From Hyaloperonospora brassicae (taxonomy: Eukaryota; Oomycota; Peronosporomycetes; Peronosporales; Peronosporaceae), in the NCBI GenBank assembly GCA_947650285.1, contig CANTFL010001411.1, positions 124,001 to 188,000 of the forward strand: DNA of 64,000 nt. The letters are read 5' to 3'. Below, piece by piece: positions 1 through 11,479 of this stretch. The notes under the pieces are model-generated. The model did not search any database. It was not told the origin of the DNA and saw nothing but the letters and a program-made list of their open reading frames with translations. Both the position numbers and the translations under genes were made by a program. Numbering within the stretch: the first letter of the stretch is position 1; the number at the start of each line of letters is the position of its first letter.

Positions 1-1310
1 GACGACGATCGTTGGAGCGAAAAGTCAAGCGTTCGACTTACCGTGAGACGGGTGGCAGCAGCAATTCGGAAAGCGAGCCAGATGACGATCGGGATGAGGA
101 CGTGAATCCAGACGACCTTGACCTCCCAGAAGAGGCGACAAAGGTATGTGATTGTTCCATGTTCTCGTTTTTTCGCGACGAGTTTGACACTGATATTGTT
201 CGCTCGTTGCTATTCTCACAGATCTACGTGCCTGCACGAGAGCGGGCGACAATGTGGGCTAAGTCCATTTTACGCAAGGACGAGGACGACAAGAAAGGAC
301 GTGACACAGAGGATGCTGATGCTTCACGGGCGATAGTCTTGCGTGCGCAGAACTCCGCAGGACGTAAGAAGCCGAACAATACAAAAGCATCGTCAGTGTC
401 GTCGGCTGACAGGGGAATCGGTAGTGGTATGATGTCACGAAACGAGATGGAGAAGCTTATGAAGAAAGAGCCGTCGGAGATGACCATGGGCGAGTTGGCC
501 CTCACTGTACCCAAGGGTAGGCGGACTCAGCTGCACGAGCGTGAAGAAGCCGCGGTGGATACAAGTCAACCGGCAGATTTGTCTGGACGGGAAACTTCGG
601 ACCTGATAAACATGGACGCACTCGATCACGTACACTCGCTGTCGGTGTCGTCCGAGTCCGCTGCTTTCGCGGGCTCACTCGTGACGCCGCAGGTTCGTAT
701 CATCGATGGTCAAATGGTTGTTCTGGAGAACACCATCAAGCTGGGTGACGAGCTGCAGCGCACGGATTCACTAGGCGAAAATAGAGTCGGCGGGGGAACT
801 TCGGGCTTGCCGCCGCGACACTCAGGTTCACGCTATAAATCTGCTCATTCGAAAGGTCCAGGCAAGCGCTGGGGTCAGGAGGAGACGAAACAGTTCTACT
901 ATTGTCTGAGCCAGGTTGGTCCCAACTTTTCCATGATGGCAACGCTGTTTCCAACGCGGAAACGCAAAGAGCTGAAGAGCAAATTCAAGCACGAAGAGAG
1001 GAATCATGCCAAGCTAATCGAGATCGCGTTGCGTGCGTCCGCAGCTCCTTTGGATTCCGAGATGGTGGACGTTATTTCACAGATGGTTGACAGGGAGGCG
1101 CAGCAGAAACAAGGGACTCTGAACAGGAAGCGAAAGTCGTCACTGCAGCTCCATAGCGGACAGAACGATGACACGGCATCCGTGTCGACTCCGATGACTT
1201 TATCGCCAATGTCGACACCGCACGTGGATACAGAGGAGTTTGTCGAGACACTGAACGATGAAGATTTGTTTCCATCCAACCGTCATGACTCGTTCGACTT
1301 TAGTGGGTGA
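1..1310 (+). CDS. BDP1: TFIIIB subunit B'' (BDP1-like), 5' truncated by window edge
   Basis: This is the C-terminal part of the RNA polymerase III initiation factor TFIIIB subunit B''. A Myb/SANT domain lies at about residues 285-345 of the visible frame, with the family signature FYYCLSQVGPNFSMM followed by a basic KSKFKHEERNHAKLIE helix, as in yeast Bdp1. The N-terminal part is acidic and Ser-rich, and the end holds Ser/Thr-rich, acidic stretches. The reading frame is open to the left edge. The first possible start in frame is a TTG at 12, so the true start probably lies outside the window. A 78 nt GT-AG intron (144-221) splits the frame in phase; without splicing, the hydrophobic insert CSMFSFF would interrupt the conserved acidic-to-basic region. 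In BDP1 the SANT domain contacts TBP-DNA and the protein acts in the nucleus. It converges on the gene at 1,523-2,089. Confidence 0.9.
   Translation, partial: RRSLERKVKRSTYRETGGSSNSESEPDDDRDEDVNPDDLDLPEEATKVCDCSMFSFFRDEFDTDIVRSLLFSQIYVPARERATMWAKSILRKDEDDKKGRDTEDADASRAIVLRAQNSAGRKKPNNTKASSVSSADRGIGSGMMSRNEMEKLMKKEPSEMTMGELALTVPKGRRTQLHEREEAAVDTSQPADLSGRETSDLINMDALDHVHSLSVSSESAAFAGSLVTPQVRIIDGQMVVLENTIKLGDELQRTDSLGENRVGGGTSGLPPRHSGSRYKSAHSKGPGKRWGQEETKQFYYCLSQVGPNFSMMATLFPTRKRKELKSKFKHEERNHAKLIEIALRASAAPLDSEMVDVISQMVDREAQQKQGTLNRKRKSSLQLHSGQNDDTASVSTPMTLSPMSTPHVDTEEFVETLNDEDLFPSNRHDSFDFSG
144..221 (+). other. Spliceosomal intron in BDP1-like gene
   Basis: The sequence begins GTATGT and ends with the pyrimidine-rich acceptor TATTCTCACAG. 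It is 78 nt long, a multiple of three with no stop, so a simple ORF reading runs through it. The flanking exons join lysine to isoleucine in frame. Length and signals fit oomycete introns. Confidence 0.8.
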
Positions 1311-1522
1311 CAAGGCGAGGCAATTGTCGGACGAACAAGTCGTGTCCACCCAGCGTAAACAGAGGAAAGGTCACGTACGTGTCCATGAGCAGGAGCCAGT
1401 CGAGGCAGCAAACCAGGAGGTAGTGGTAACAAAACATGATGTAAAAAACAAACAAACGATGTTGATTCATGCCCGCGAACACTGCACCAAATGGCAGCGT
1501 TGCAGCAGGCACGTGTGTTCAT

Positions 1523-2089
1523 CTACCAGAGCATGGCTGCAACAGCCACAGCGATGAGAGCGGTACTAGCTGCAACAAGAATACGAGGGGCTTCGCTGCT
1601 TCCACTTTCAGCAGCAGGACTCTGGCGAGGCGTATCCTCATCCGTCGTATCATCAGTAGATCCGTCGTCCATCGTCTTGTTGGCACTGTTGACTGCCGTC
1701 GAATCGCCTGGAGGTGAGACCGTCCCCACGTCCGAAGCTTCGTTCGAAGGTGTAAAGGAACTGTCGGCTTTTTCAGCGTGATCGGCCACGTAGTCGTGGT
1801 GTGTCCAGTCCGCCGTCGTACTGGCAGCAGTGCTGTCGGCAATACTGTCTGTAACCCAAGCCGCTCCGTCGTCATTACCGGCAACGACGCTGTCTCCGAG
1901 AGTACCGATGTCCCTATCAGCATCATCTGCATGGCCGCTGCCCCCACCAGCGCCGTCTCGGACAGTATCGGTTTGCCAAGCAGCGCCATCGTCGTTAGCT
2001 GCAACGACACTTTCTCCGAGCGTCTGCGCCATAATCTGCGGGAGGGTCAGCACCAACGCGACAATGATATCGGTCCGTGAGAATCTCAT
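1523..2089 (-). CDS. Secreted Ser/Thr/Asp-rich protein with GPI-anchor-like tail
   Basis: This is a 188-residue protein of no recognised family. It starts with a signal peptide (MRFSRTDIIVALVLTLPQIMA, written here as far as residue 21 minus its last Q-cleavage context) and ends with a hydrophobic tail (LVAASTALIAVAVAAMLW) that has no following basic residues. Small residues (ESGSSEAP) precede the tail, which is the arrangement of a GPI-attachment signal. The mature part is rich in Ser, Thr, Asp and Ala. It holds two imperfect repeats near residues 23-50 and 63-90, each with the core ESVVAANDDGAAW or DSVVAGNDDGAAW. Inference: a cell-wall or surface protein. No RxLR motif is visible. Overlapping plus-strand frames lack such a layout. 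It is convergent with BDP1, with 212 bp between them. Confidence 0.6.
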   Translation of the reverse strand: MRFSRTDIIVALVLTLPQIMAQTLGESVVAANDDGAAWQTDTVRDGAGGGSGHADDADRDIGTLGDSVVAGNDDGAAWVTDSIADSTAASTTADWTHHDYVADHAEKADSSFTPSNEASDVGTVSPPGDSTAVNSANKTMDDGSTDDTTDEDTPRQSPAAESGSSEAPRILVAASTALIAVAVAAMLW

Positions 2090-2109
2090 GACGGGTTTTC
2101 AATACTGAC

Positions 2110-5100
2110 TGCTACAAGAGCTTTTCGACTTGTCCAGCGTGGACGAACACGGGCGGGATAGAAACGCTACTGCCACAAAAGAGTCAGTGCGCAGTCGTTA
2201 CATTGTGCAGATCAGAGTCTCTCACCTGCCGGCGCTTGAAGTTCAATCGAGTGGGACGGGGCGTGTCACGCCTAACGGACGGACGGACGGACCGCTTGCG
2301 ACTGGAGCGTTACAGTGTACGCGTGCGTCGCTCTGGATGTCTGATTTTTCTATAGCTGAGCATGTCGATGAAAGGTTTCTAACAGCGCGTGCACATCCGA
2401 CGATGTTGGATAGAAACGAAGAAGAAAAAGAAGAAGAGAAGTAAATGTGTTCGTGATCGTTTTCTGAGGGAGCAGAGGGGGGAGTTTCGTCGTGGAAACA
2501 AAGTGCAGCTGGTTTTTAACGTGGTTGTGGGTGGGTTGACAGCACTTAAAACGCTTTTTGTGACGAAAATAGATAAATCAGCTCACGTGCGGTGTTTTGG
2601 TGCGTCTCTGGTAGATCCTATTCATTTGCACGGATTCCGTGATGGAGATGCGAGTTGTAGGGCAGAATGAACTGAACGACTCATTAGCAGTCTTCTCGTT
2701 GGACCCACGTTGGATATCAACTACGCGTTGCCTTCATCTGTATGAGGACAGTATATGTGTAGTGCTGTTGGTAGATCCGTATGCATTGGAAAGTGACTTT
2801 GACGGCATGTTGTATCGGAAGACGACAGGCACAAAGTCAAAGTGTTGTAGACGTCCCAATCAGAAACGAGTTGGAAGACGATCAGCTCTGCTTCGCGAAG
2901 CACAAGACAGAAACGGATGGGCAAATCGTGAGCAATAGGAGACGCGCGTGTTCAAGCTTGTAATGCTTCGACTTCCAGTCACTGCTCAGTGTGTTACAAA
3001 GTGGTGCTCATCACCATGAAAAGGCAGGCCTATCGGCTGACGGCGACTTGTATCTTAACATGAGACCCTCGTTGGTTGTAGGGTTTCCGTGTTGTTGACC
3101 GATTGTGCGACATTCTCCAGACGTCTCAACGTCGCGAGTGTGTAGAGTGAGAGTGCGACGTGGCTGTAAACAGATCGGTAGTGCTACGAGCTGCAGTCTT
3201 GTCATCGCCCCTTCGTCATGATGATACAGTGTTTCTGCATGTCAAAACAGTTTACCTCTGTAACAATCTCGTGAGACGATACGACAATTCCCGCTGTACT
3301 ATCGCGTCTACGACAACGAAGTAGACGGTCAATAAACGCAGAACTGCGATTGTCATCATCATCATCCTGTGGACGTTTGCCACAACGCTGCAGACTGACC
3401 TTCGCATGTTATGTGTACCCTGGAAAACAACGCTACTACGTCACATACAGTGGCGTTGTCTTCCAGGATACACAATTCTCGTTGCCACACAGCTTTGCTG
3501 CCCCGGTGACAGTCTATGCCAAATCTCGTTTAATGTATCTGTAAGGCGCCACCTATCCTTTCTCGAGCCGCGTGTGCCTTGATCATGGGCTGCTGTCCCA
3601 CGCACAGTGAAATGCGAGTATCGTGTCCCTGTACGGCATTCTTGACACATCAAGCCGACCCCGTACGGCGCATTATCAGATATCGAATCCAATGTAACGC
3701 GACGCTACATATCTTGATCCGCACCATACAAGACCACGTCCAAAACACAGTTTGCTGGTGTTGTGTGACTCAGCATCACGCTCAAGTTCGTATACTTGAC
3801 AAGCAACGAGAGCTTCCTTACAAATCTCCTCATGCAAAGGTCCGTGTGCTGAAGTGTGGCGGGAGGCGGTCCACGTGACATTGGATGAGCTCGGCCACAG
3901 AGACGACCGCGCTATGGCTACGAAAGCCTGTCAACGCACATTATGGATTCTTCACCAGTTTGCCATCCGTATTCCAAGAAAAGAGGCTAGATGTCCTATG
4001 TAGGGGCCAGTCAGATCAGAAGCGCGGCGCAACGCCATCTTGCCCGAAGGCAGACGAATCATTGATATGCGCGCTTCTCCCCACAACTAGCGCTTTGTGC
4101 TCTCTCCGAATGCAGTATGATACTCGCGTACAGCATCACTGGCACAGGTGGGGGTAGTCACTTATCCCAATGTCGAAGTCGTAAGCGGCATATACGACGA
4201 AGGAAACCGTTGCCATGCGCACATATGGTGGTCATGATGCCTCAAGCACGTACGTCACATACCCGCGCCTTCGCCTTCTTCGACCAGACTCGACGCTGAT
4301 CTCTTTTGCATCATTCCAACTATTGCACCTGCCAAAGCTACTTCAGAGCTGGCTGGATGTTGGACACATTTGAGCGGTGTTGTTTCTCGTACAGTGTGCG
4401 CTCACAATGGGGTGGGACGCTGTGCTGGCAACACGTGAACGCATAAACGACTTCCTACAGTTACAGCTTTGTTCTAGGCACCATACTCGAACACAATGTG
4501 CAACATTCGACAGCTTAGTGTCAACACGACTGGTGATCGTGCGTGCTGCTGACACGCTCAAAGGTTTCGGGAGCTCATGAGTGCTCAAGCGTTGGATGTA
4601 TGTGTGGGACTTGATGCTGGGATAGCCTGACCATCATTTATCTCTTACGTCTACTGTGTCGAACACATCTACAGGACTTGGCTTCCTTCCAGGGTGACTT
4701 GCTTTACGTGAACAAACGGATTCGAGTTTGCGCTTAAGCTATCCAGCGCTTTCTTTCGATTCGCGTAGGTCACCGCCTCGCGACTGCTACTCGACTCGAC
4801 CATACAGGTTTCTCGTTGCTAAGTCCATTGCGATGCTGCGGTCTTCTTCGCATGTGAGTGTCAAGGTTACAGTCGCCACGAGACATTGCCTTCATTCGTG
4901 CAACAACACGAAGCTGATGATGATTACCTCGTCCATGACGCTGTCTCATCAAGGTGTTTGACAACGTTCGTGTTAGCTGCAACTCGAGAGGCGTGACACA
5001 CTTATTGCATGTCGTGCTTGGTCGAGGTCTTCTGTCCTGAATATTCATCACACACGCCGCGGCATTGTTTGATACTGTTTTTCGTCCTGACTGGAAGGCA

Positions 5101-5575
5101 AATCGATAACGAGCAGATCATAGACGATCAGGCTATAAACGACGACCGCATAGAGCTGCTGAATGACAACTGCGTTACTGGCTGTTCGAAGATGTAAGTA
5201 AAACTAACATCCACAATTGCTCGAGTTGGAAGATGAGCGTCTTCGAATTGTGCGCGATCACGTCCTTGATCAAAGATGTGGGTCACCCACGCTGCAGAGG
5301 CAGCGAGCACAACTGTGACTCGACGAGAGCCTTATCATCACATCGGTCGATCGAATCGGCGATTCATACAGGCGCTTCGTATGAAGGCAACCGGAAGACA
5401 AACCAGCGCAACGGCTGCAGCGTCTTGCACGTTAGCCCATGTTTCCACGCGCAAGCCAACCCGTTTGTACTTTGCTTGTGCCCGCACGAGCAACAACAGG
5501 AGTGCATGTCCAATAATTACCGACCCAAGAGCTCCGCATCCCACTTGTTTTTTAAACACCACTGGCACAGCGCCA
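2110..5575. other. Gene-poor spacer
   Basis: Only short, overlapping open frames without recognisable domains, signal peptides or convincing splice-linked exons are seen here. A small purine run (GAAGAAGAAAAAG) lies near 2,415-2,440. No LTR, tRNA or long repeat was recognised. It probably holds the 5' region of the secreted-protein gene on the left and the 3' end of the TMEM41-like gene on the right. Confidence 0.5.
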
Positions 5576-6576
5576 TCACGCCGTCTTTGGCTTGCTGCTG
5601 GTGACACCAGTACAATCGCCTGCAGTATGGCGCTCGTGCTCCGCGTCAGCATCTCCCGCGGCTCGGCGCTTGGCTCGCTTCTTTAACATCACCGGGATGA
5701 GCATGCCAACTGCTAGCAGCACCAGCCACCCCATCGTCCGCGGATCCAGCAGATCGCTCGTACTGCGCAGCGAAGACAGCATAGCGCCCGCATTGACCGT
5801 AATAAAGTTGTACGGCAGCAGCCCAACGGCCACGGACGGTGCAAACAGCTTCAACGGCACTTGCAGCCACGGACTCGCCAGGTTGAGGAACCAGTTTGGC
5901 GTGAATGGAAACACGCGCAGGAACAGCAGCACGAACGGCAGCTGCTTTTGCGTTCGTGCGTCCTCAATCTTCTGCCTCAGCTTCAGCAATTGCCCCGGCA
6001 GCAGCCGATCACTTAGATGCAGCACAATGGCTTCAGAAGCCAAGTTCTTCGACAGCAGATAGCAGCACGACGCCCCGCAGGTCGTGAGTGTGCACACGAG
6101 TGGAAAAGCCACTGACACGGGCAGTAGTGACCCCACAAAGACATTGAGCAGAGCGGAGCCGGGAATGGCAAATGTCTGGTCAACCACAGACATTACCAAC
6201 CATAGCGCGTGCGATTAGTGGTCGAAACGGGGTTTCGTCATTTCGGCACACAGTTGAAACGTACCTGTTTCAGCACGTAAAAGCAGGTGAAACAGAGGAG
6301 CGCGAGCGAAAACTCCACGTCGAAAACGTGCTGAAACGTTTCGTGCGACCGCTGGAGCTCGAGCAGCGACGAAAAACTCGATACTGAGAGCGAGTCCAAC
6401 GTCGAGGTCGGGAGCTGTCGAGCAGCGTCGTGCGCGCGAACGCGACGGACGAGGAGGGCGCAAAGCCACAACACGACCACAACAGCGAGAGCGAAGATGA
6501 ACGCGAGTTTGAGCACTAGGAGCAGCAACGCGCGTCTTCCGTCGACGTGAGGAGGGCACGGGGCTGCAGATGACAT
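5576..6576 (-). CDS. TMEM41/VTT-domain (SNARE-associated Golgi, DedA-like) membrane protein, two exons
   Basis: Exon 1 is 6,576-6,265 (104 codons) and exon 2 is 6,175-5,576 (199 codons plus stop), joined across an 89 nt GT-AG intron in phase 0, giving 303 residues. TMEM41A/B proteins are of similar length. Exon 1 has a strong N-terminal membrane segment (residues about 15-45) and ends FYVLKQ. Exon 2 starts TFAIPGSALLNVFVGSLLP, so the join rebuilds the diagnostic VTT motif. Further on lie NWFLNLASPW and GLLPYNFITVNAG, the second half of the VTT (SNARE-assoc) domain, then a last membrane helix and a basic tail. Known role of the family: ER scramblases needed for autophagosome and lipid-droplet biology. 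The function here is inferred by homology. The unspliced frame would add MVMSVVDQ, which does not fit the family. Confidence 0.9.
6176..6264 (-). other. Spliceosomal intron in TMEM41-like gene
   Basis: On the minus strand it starts GTACGTTTC and ends TTGACCAG, 89 nt. Removing it joins the two halves of the conserved VTT motif in phase 0. The intron holds a TGA in frame, so it must be removed. Confidence 0.85.
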
Positions 6577-8050
6577 GGGCGGATGGATATACAGAGCAGG
6601 ACAACCAGTAGTTATGTTCGAAGTGACTCGCTGAGGTAATATGCACGATAGTAATAGCGGTTTTACGCACAGAGTTCATGGAATAAGCAAAAAGGACCAC
6701 ACTTTTTGCTATATCGAAGCCGCACCCAGTTGCATTTTATTGTACGAAAGAGGGGAAGTGGACATTTCTAAGACCGCGTCAGATCGATCGGACAGAAGGG
6801 ACCCATTTTATTCACGGGAGCAACGCATTTGCTTGTGATGTTCATGAAGGACTTGAGTGACACGATATGATTGCTACCATACCTGACATGGCTGGCCAAT
6901 TGACAAGCATTGATGCCGTAAACACACGGAAAACCCGTCGACGTCAAGGTCCTATTTGCGTCGTCAGCTATCCATCGAGATTGTCTCGGCGTGGTCACGT
7001 GCAGAGACTAGCTCTTACGAACGAGAGTAGAAAGCGAACCAGTAGTGGTAGACATTGTAGTGATCTGAAAAAAAGCTGAGAGGTTGAAAATCGTTTTGCT
7101 GAAGCGTATGGGCATGACAGTTGGCCGAGTCAATGGATCGTTCGATCCAAAGTATCTTCCTTCATACGACAGGATGATGAAGTCAGCCAGAGCGGGAATG
7201 ACAGTAATCATAGGACGATGAAGTCAGTCACAGCGCGAATGACAGTAATCACAGGATGAGCGCAAATGACAGTAATCATGAAAGCTGCAATTTGCTAATG
7301 TAGCTCGTGGTATAACGGCAAGCAGACTGTATCGAACATTGTTTCTTGACTTACTTCCTCATGCTCATACAACACTTGTAGGTGACGGTCTACACAAGGC
7401 GGCGAGCAGAGTGGCTTTTTGTCAGTAGGAGTCGTTTGTCGCCGTACAAGACTAGTCTTCGCATCGGTCTTTCGACGCAAATCGAAGATTTTACATCGCT
7501 TTCGGTCGTGGACATTAGTGCGTAGAGCAACCGTTTCTCGCGTGTTATTGCATCAGCCCAATATCGCATCTTCATCACATTCACGTTTCTTTAGTGCCAC
7601 ACTTTACTTCGCGTCTGCGACCAGCTCTGTGCATGGTCATCGATGTGAGCATTACCGACAGAAAAAACCGCCCTTCTCGTCTCGCACACGTACCTTTCAG
7701 ATGCCAAGTTATCGCATGGAGTATGTTGCAATCCGTGGTTTTTACGCCTAACGAGCATGCTGTCTGCCATGCATCTACTCCGTGACAAACAGTGTTTCCT
7801 CTTACAAGTTGTCCGTACTAAATGTTAGCCCTGGCAAGTCGTCAACTTGGGCGTCCACCGACTTCGTTTCATGGCCGCCAAGTGATAAGTCACACTGCAT
7901 AGGCAGAATGAGCACTACAGCGTTATCGATCGAGATGTTCCATTTGGCTAGTTGCAGCATCATCGGATGCGTCTTAAACACTATCGTCATTGATAGTATG
8001 TCTTGTCGAGCGAACCTCGCTTCGACCACAAGTCGAGGACAGACGAGTGC
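6577..8050. other. Gene-poor spacer upstream of TMEM41-like gene
   Basis: No coding region with a recognisable domain was found on either strand. The only structure seen is a short 41 bp tandem repeat at 7,171-7,279. Confidence 0.5.
7171..7279. repeat. 41 bp tandem repeat, about 2.6 copies
   Basis: Copies begin at 7,171, 7,212 and 7,253. Each starts AGGA(T/C)GATGA and ends AATGACAGTAATCA(T/C). The third copy has lost 14 bp from the middle. Confidence 0.8.
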
Positions 8051-8051
8051 T

Positions 8052-8200
8052 GTGGCGTTCTGCGATCATCAAGTAAAAGGTTGGGGAAACCTCTCTGGAA
8101 GCAGCCTGGTGGCGATGCGGGGACATGTTGAGCGTAAATCAGGCGCCACACACACGTTGATATCTTCAGTATCAACGTCTCTTCCTGCGACAGATGCCAC
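8052..8200 (+). repeat. Diverged fragment of the effector-repeat unit
   Basis: This segment matches 14,935-15,070 (and 12,611-12,746) in the same orientation, for example the shared stretches AGCAGCCTGGTGGCGATG and CACATGTTGAGC-like, CACACACACGTT. It is clearly more diverged than the other copies, so it is an older piece of the same repeat. Confidence 0.65.
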
Positions 8201-8405
8201 GTTTGAATTGGTCCATAGTGTTTCTACCCTCCTCCCCTGCCTTGCAAACTCCTCGCAATATCTCGTCTTCGGTCATCTTCGGCTGATCGCTCTCGTCACT
8301 TTCGGTGTGAACAAGAAGCCGCACAAATTCACATAGGATTCGTACACAAATCTACTTGAGCTTTGCTCTCAGCTCTTGCTTCTACTTACTGTCCGCCTCC
8401 TTCAT

Positions 8406-10490
8406 TTACTCCGAGCCTACTTTGGTCTTTTCCATGATTATAGCAGGAGAAGAGAGAGAGGATACGTCATGGTCGTATGGCTGAAGCAACGTGACACTAG
8501 AGGTGGCCAAGACCCCAGTCCAGACAGACAACAGAAAGCAGCGCATGACAAAAAGGCTGTCGACTGTGTAGACCGTGGCGACTTCTGCACGCGCGTCACA
8601 CCCGACTACACTTTGCAGACAGTGGCAACGGTGATGCTGCTTCGGTGCCGCGATGATGGCGCTACCCATGGCTGTATCTGACGAAAAGAAAGAAGCTGGA
8701 CGTTGACCATGGCAAGCATCTAGTCGTACACGATTCGTGGCGGAACGTTGTCATACAAAAGGAGGCGCTGGCAATCTATTGCATGATGATGCAGCTTCCA
8801 CAGTATCTAAACCACGGGAAATAGAGTTAGGAACGGATCTCATACTTCCCCACTTGTGCGAAACCTGGTCAGCAGTCTGGACATCAAGTACCTTGTCAGC
8901 CGTCTGAAGCTCCGAAACAGCGGGGCAGATACCTTGTCTTATTCTGACTGCTTCTGGATTCACTTGTTGGAGCGATGATGTTTATTGTGTTGCGACCGTC
9001 GGCTTTGTGACCTGATTAACAGACGAGCCTTCCCGTATCGTCAGAACAATCCGATCAGGGAGACCTCGTCGAGGTAATCATATCTCCGTCCATCGGTCGA
9101 GCTCAAAAATTGTCGTAGGGACCACTATCAATGATTGTGTCAATAGAGGTGGGAAAGGGACAAGCGTGGAATCTACCACCAGCAGTCCGCTGCTTGAAGG
9201 TCTAATCTCGTTTCATGTCTCGATCCCATTCGAGAATTCGACACGCATCCCGCAGCCAATCGGCCACTACGTTCCTTTGTCCTCTTTACAACTAACTACG
9301 ACAGAGATGCGCCTCACTAGTCTTTATGTGGCCGTTGTTGTGGCTTCTCTTCACGCAAGCGGCTCTGCAGTCTCCACGTCCAAGATTGTCGTCGCGACCA
9401 TGTCCGAGAACAAGACACCTCCTGCAATTGTTTCCTCTCTCCGAACGAATGAGGAGCGGAATGTAGATGCTGACGCGAAGCACGATTTGGGTGAGGCAAG
9501 GTCCAATAGCAAGATCGTACAGAAACTCCTTACCATCTCTAAAAGATGGTTCAAACTGATGAAACGTACTCCTAAAGACCCGGGTGAGCGGGTGAGGCAA
9601 TCGGACAGACTCGCGCACCACCAGCTGAGGCAAAAGAAGTATGGTGGACCCAAGGTCGGCTGACCTAACGTCAGCAATCCCAAGGTATCGTACTGCAGCT
9701 GCTGGAAGGTAAGCTGCTCCAAAGCGGACTATAAGCATTGCTCCAACGATCATACACGCGGGTGGTGACTTACACGCACAGACTCACACCTTGAAAGCAC
9801 ACAGTAACACATTTGAATAGATTTTAAATGAACAAGTGTCGTCAGTTGCGATCCATGTGCATTTATTTCGCCGCAGTATACATACAAAAACATCTCTGCA
9901 TTCCCTGACCTTGACGCATGTTGCACAGAATGGCCCAACCAGACGTCCAACGTGCTCGGTTCTCCTTCCTGATGAGGTTCGTAGCTACCACCAACTGATC
10001 GATCGACTCGAAGATGGGAAAAGCGTATACCTTCTGTCTCGTCCGTCACGTTGTACCACCGCGATCTAACCGGACCCAACAGGACGGCGGTGCACCTCAC
10101 CCATTTTCTCCTCTCGTGGCCATTGGGCCGAGTCCCACCTCTTCACACAAATCCACGTCCCTATCCATGAAAAGCCCTGTCAAGGGGTGTAGACAGCACT
10201 GCGTCGCGTCCATTGTTTGTCGGCTATGTACAACGCCCGGTGCAGAAACGCGCACGGTTGAGAAACTGCTCTTGGCCATACAATTGCATCCATCTTCACC
10301 ACCCCCATCTTGACCACCTCAGCGTCCTTCGTTCGACGAGACCTTCGGTACGACGTGCGTATCATGCACTCGGCGAGACACAAGGCTGCGTGTCAGCGTG
10401 TGACCAAGTCTGTGAAAGCGAAAGAGGACCAAAGGTAATGCTCAGATAATCTGTATGCATGGAAGACGTGCTCACATGCGCGCTGTATGC
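8406..10490 (-). repeat. Inverted copy A of the effector-bearing repeat
   Basis: Read on the minus strand, this block matches 12,992-15,070 on the plus strand. Any position x here pairs with 23,481 minus x there, for example 9,663 with 13,818 and 10,449 with 13,032. Identity is near complete over the effector gene and very high elsewhere. Below about 8,560 the match becomes patchy, with a short shared piece around 8,497-8,515. The two arms flank the SFT2 gene, so the locus is a large inverted repeat with about 2.5 kb of spacer. A spans the junction between the two tandem units on the right. Confidence 0.9.
9307..9663 (+). CDS. RxLR-like (SSLR...EER) secreted effector, copy 1
   Basis: This 118-residue protein starts at the ATG at 9,307 because a clean signal peptide begins there (MRLTSLYVAVVVASLHASGS, cleavage near SAVS). 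The frame is open for 47 codons upstream, but that part is not signal-like. After the signal peptide comes SENKTPPAIVSSLRTNEERN: a degenerate RxLR (SSLR) with the EER motif only three residues later, in the usual 40-60 residue window. The C-terminal half (IVQKLLTISKRWFKLMKRT, then a basic Arg/Lys/Gln-rich tail) has no family I recognise. In oomycetes such proteins are secreted, and many enter host cells and interfere with immunity; activity here is inferred. The same protein is encoded at 13,818-14,174 on the other strand, and paralogues lie at 24,157-24,375 and 54,022-54,429. Confidence 0.75.
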   Translation: MRLTSLYVAVVVASLHASGSAVSTSKIVVATMSENKTPPAIVSSLRTNEERNVDADAKHDLGEARSNSKIVQKLLTISKRWFKLMKRTPKDPGERVRQSDRLAHHQLRQKKYGGPKVG

Positions 10491-10536
10491 ATGTTACACG
10501 TGAGGTAGACGTTACGAAATATTCTGTGCTGCGTTC

Positions 10537-11467
10537 TTACACAGCTGCACCGCACAGCTTTTGCGCGATGGCTGCAAGGACCTTGCGTCCGTACGGAATA
10601 TAGCTGGCGGAATACCTGCAAGCAACATTCGCATTTGGTGAGACGAGAATACCCTCATCAAGCGATCGTTGACGTTCGCACCAGAGAGCCGCCACAAACT
10701 GGATGAATACTAGCAAAAGCACCACTAGTCCGAACCGCGGTGCCTACAGAATACAACAAATCAACCATCTCACGAAACGTATGTGCACATCTGTTGCATC
10801 ATCGTCCGTACCGCAATAGCCACGGTGATAACCACCAGAATCATCGCCAGATAAATGATTGTCGCGATTCGACGGATGGGCTTGAACATGAGCTTGACCT
10901 GCTGCTTAGGACCAACCAGGAACCCCGATCTTGTTGACATGACACGTCATCGTTACAGAGCATTAGCAAGAGGGAATACACGTGGCCGCACTTCACCGTT
11001 GACAACAAAAGCCAGTACCCGCAGAGCGAAATGATATTGCCCAACGTGTACGTGACGCCAAACTTGGCTCCATTATTGGAGCTCAGAATCAGGGCAAACG
11101 TTGACTACCACAACGCAAAAAAACGAATCATATAAAAAGCAACAGACCCCATCCCCTCATATTCGTTAGCTCCCACGCTCTACCTCTCCTGGCGAATGTA
11201 CGAAAAAAGCGGAAAAAAGCGTACCCCAAAATTCACGAGATAGCCGAGCACAAAGCACGACACAAAACCGGTCAGACGCTGTTTCTTCGTTAGGCTAAGG
11301 CATGTGCTCCCATGAATCGAGTCAGCCGGCGGTTCGCTCACTGCCGCTTCGACTGGAAACGCTTTTTTCTTGTCGCCAGTTAGAGTCGCCAACTTTTTGC
11401 TGGCGTCGCTCGCAGCGCCTGCCACTTTGTCACCAGCCTCGCTGATCACGATCTTCATCTGGTCCAT
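10537..11467 (-). CDS. SFT2: SFT2-family vesicle transport protein, five exons
   Basis: The exons are 11,467-11,225, 11,104-11,019, 10,929-10,812, 10,743-10,682 and 10,615-10,537, with introns of 120, 89, 68 and 66 nt, all GT-AG and all phase-consistent. The product is 195 residues, the usual SFT2 size. Exon 1 has a polar N-terminus then LSLTKKQRLTGFVSCFVLG, the family's first membrane helix. Exon 2 gives AKFGVTYTLGNIISLCG. Exon 3 gives FLVGPKQQVKLMFKPIRR followed by helix 3. Exon 4 gives helix 4 (LVFIQFVAALW) and exon 5 the conserved YSASYIPYGR. SFT2/GOT1 proteins are four-helix Golgi membrane proteins in endosome-to-Golgi vesicle fusion. The gene is a single-copy island between the inverted effector repeats. 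It is hidden to simple ORF reading because every exon is short. Confidence 0.92.
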
Positions 11468-11479
11468 AGTTTGCGTCCG

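Noticed and set aside
1491..2108. Plus-strand ORFs opposite the secreted-protein gene
   Set aside because: They lack the signal peptide, internal repeats and hydrophobic tail seen in the minus-strand frame.
7782..8336. 184-codon plus-strand ORF
   Set aside because: It runs through unique spacer into a diverged repeat fragment, with no domain or signal peptide; likely chance.
9166..9306. Longer start for the effector ORF (47 extra codons)
   Set aside because: The downstream ATG at 9,307 opens a clean signal peptide shared with the paralogues; the extension would bury it.
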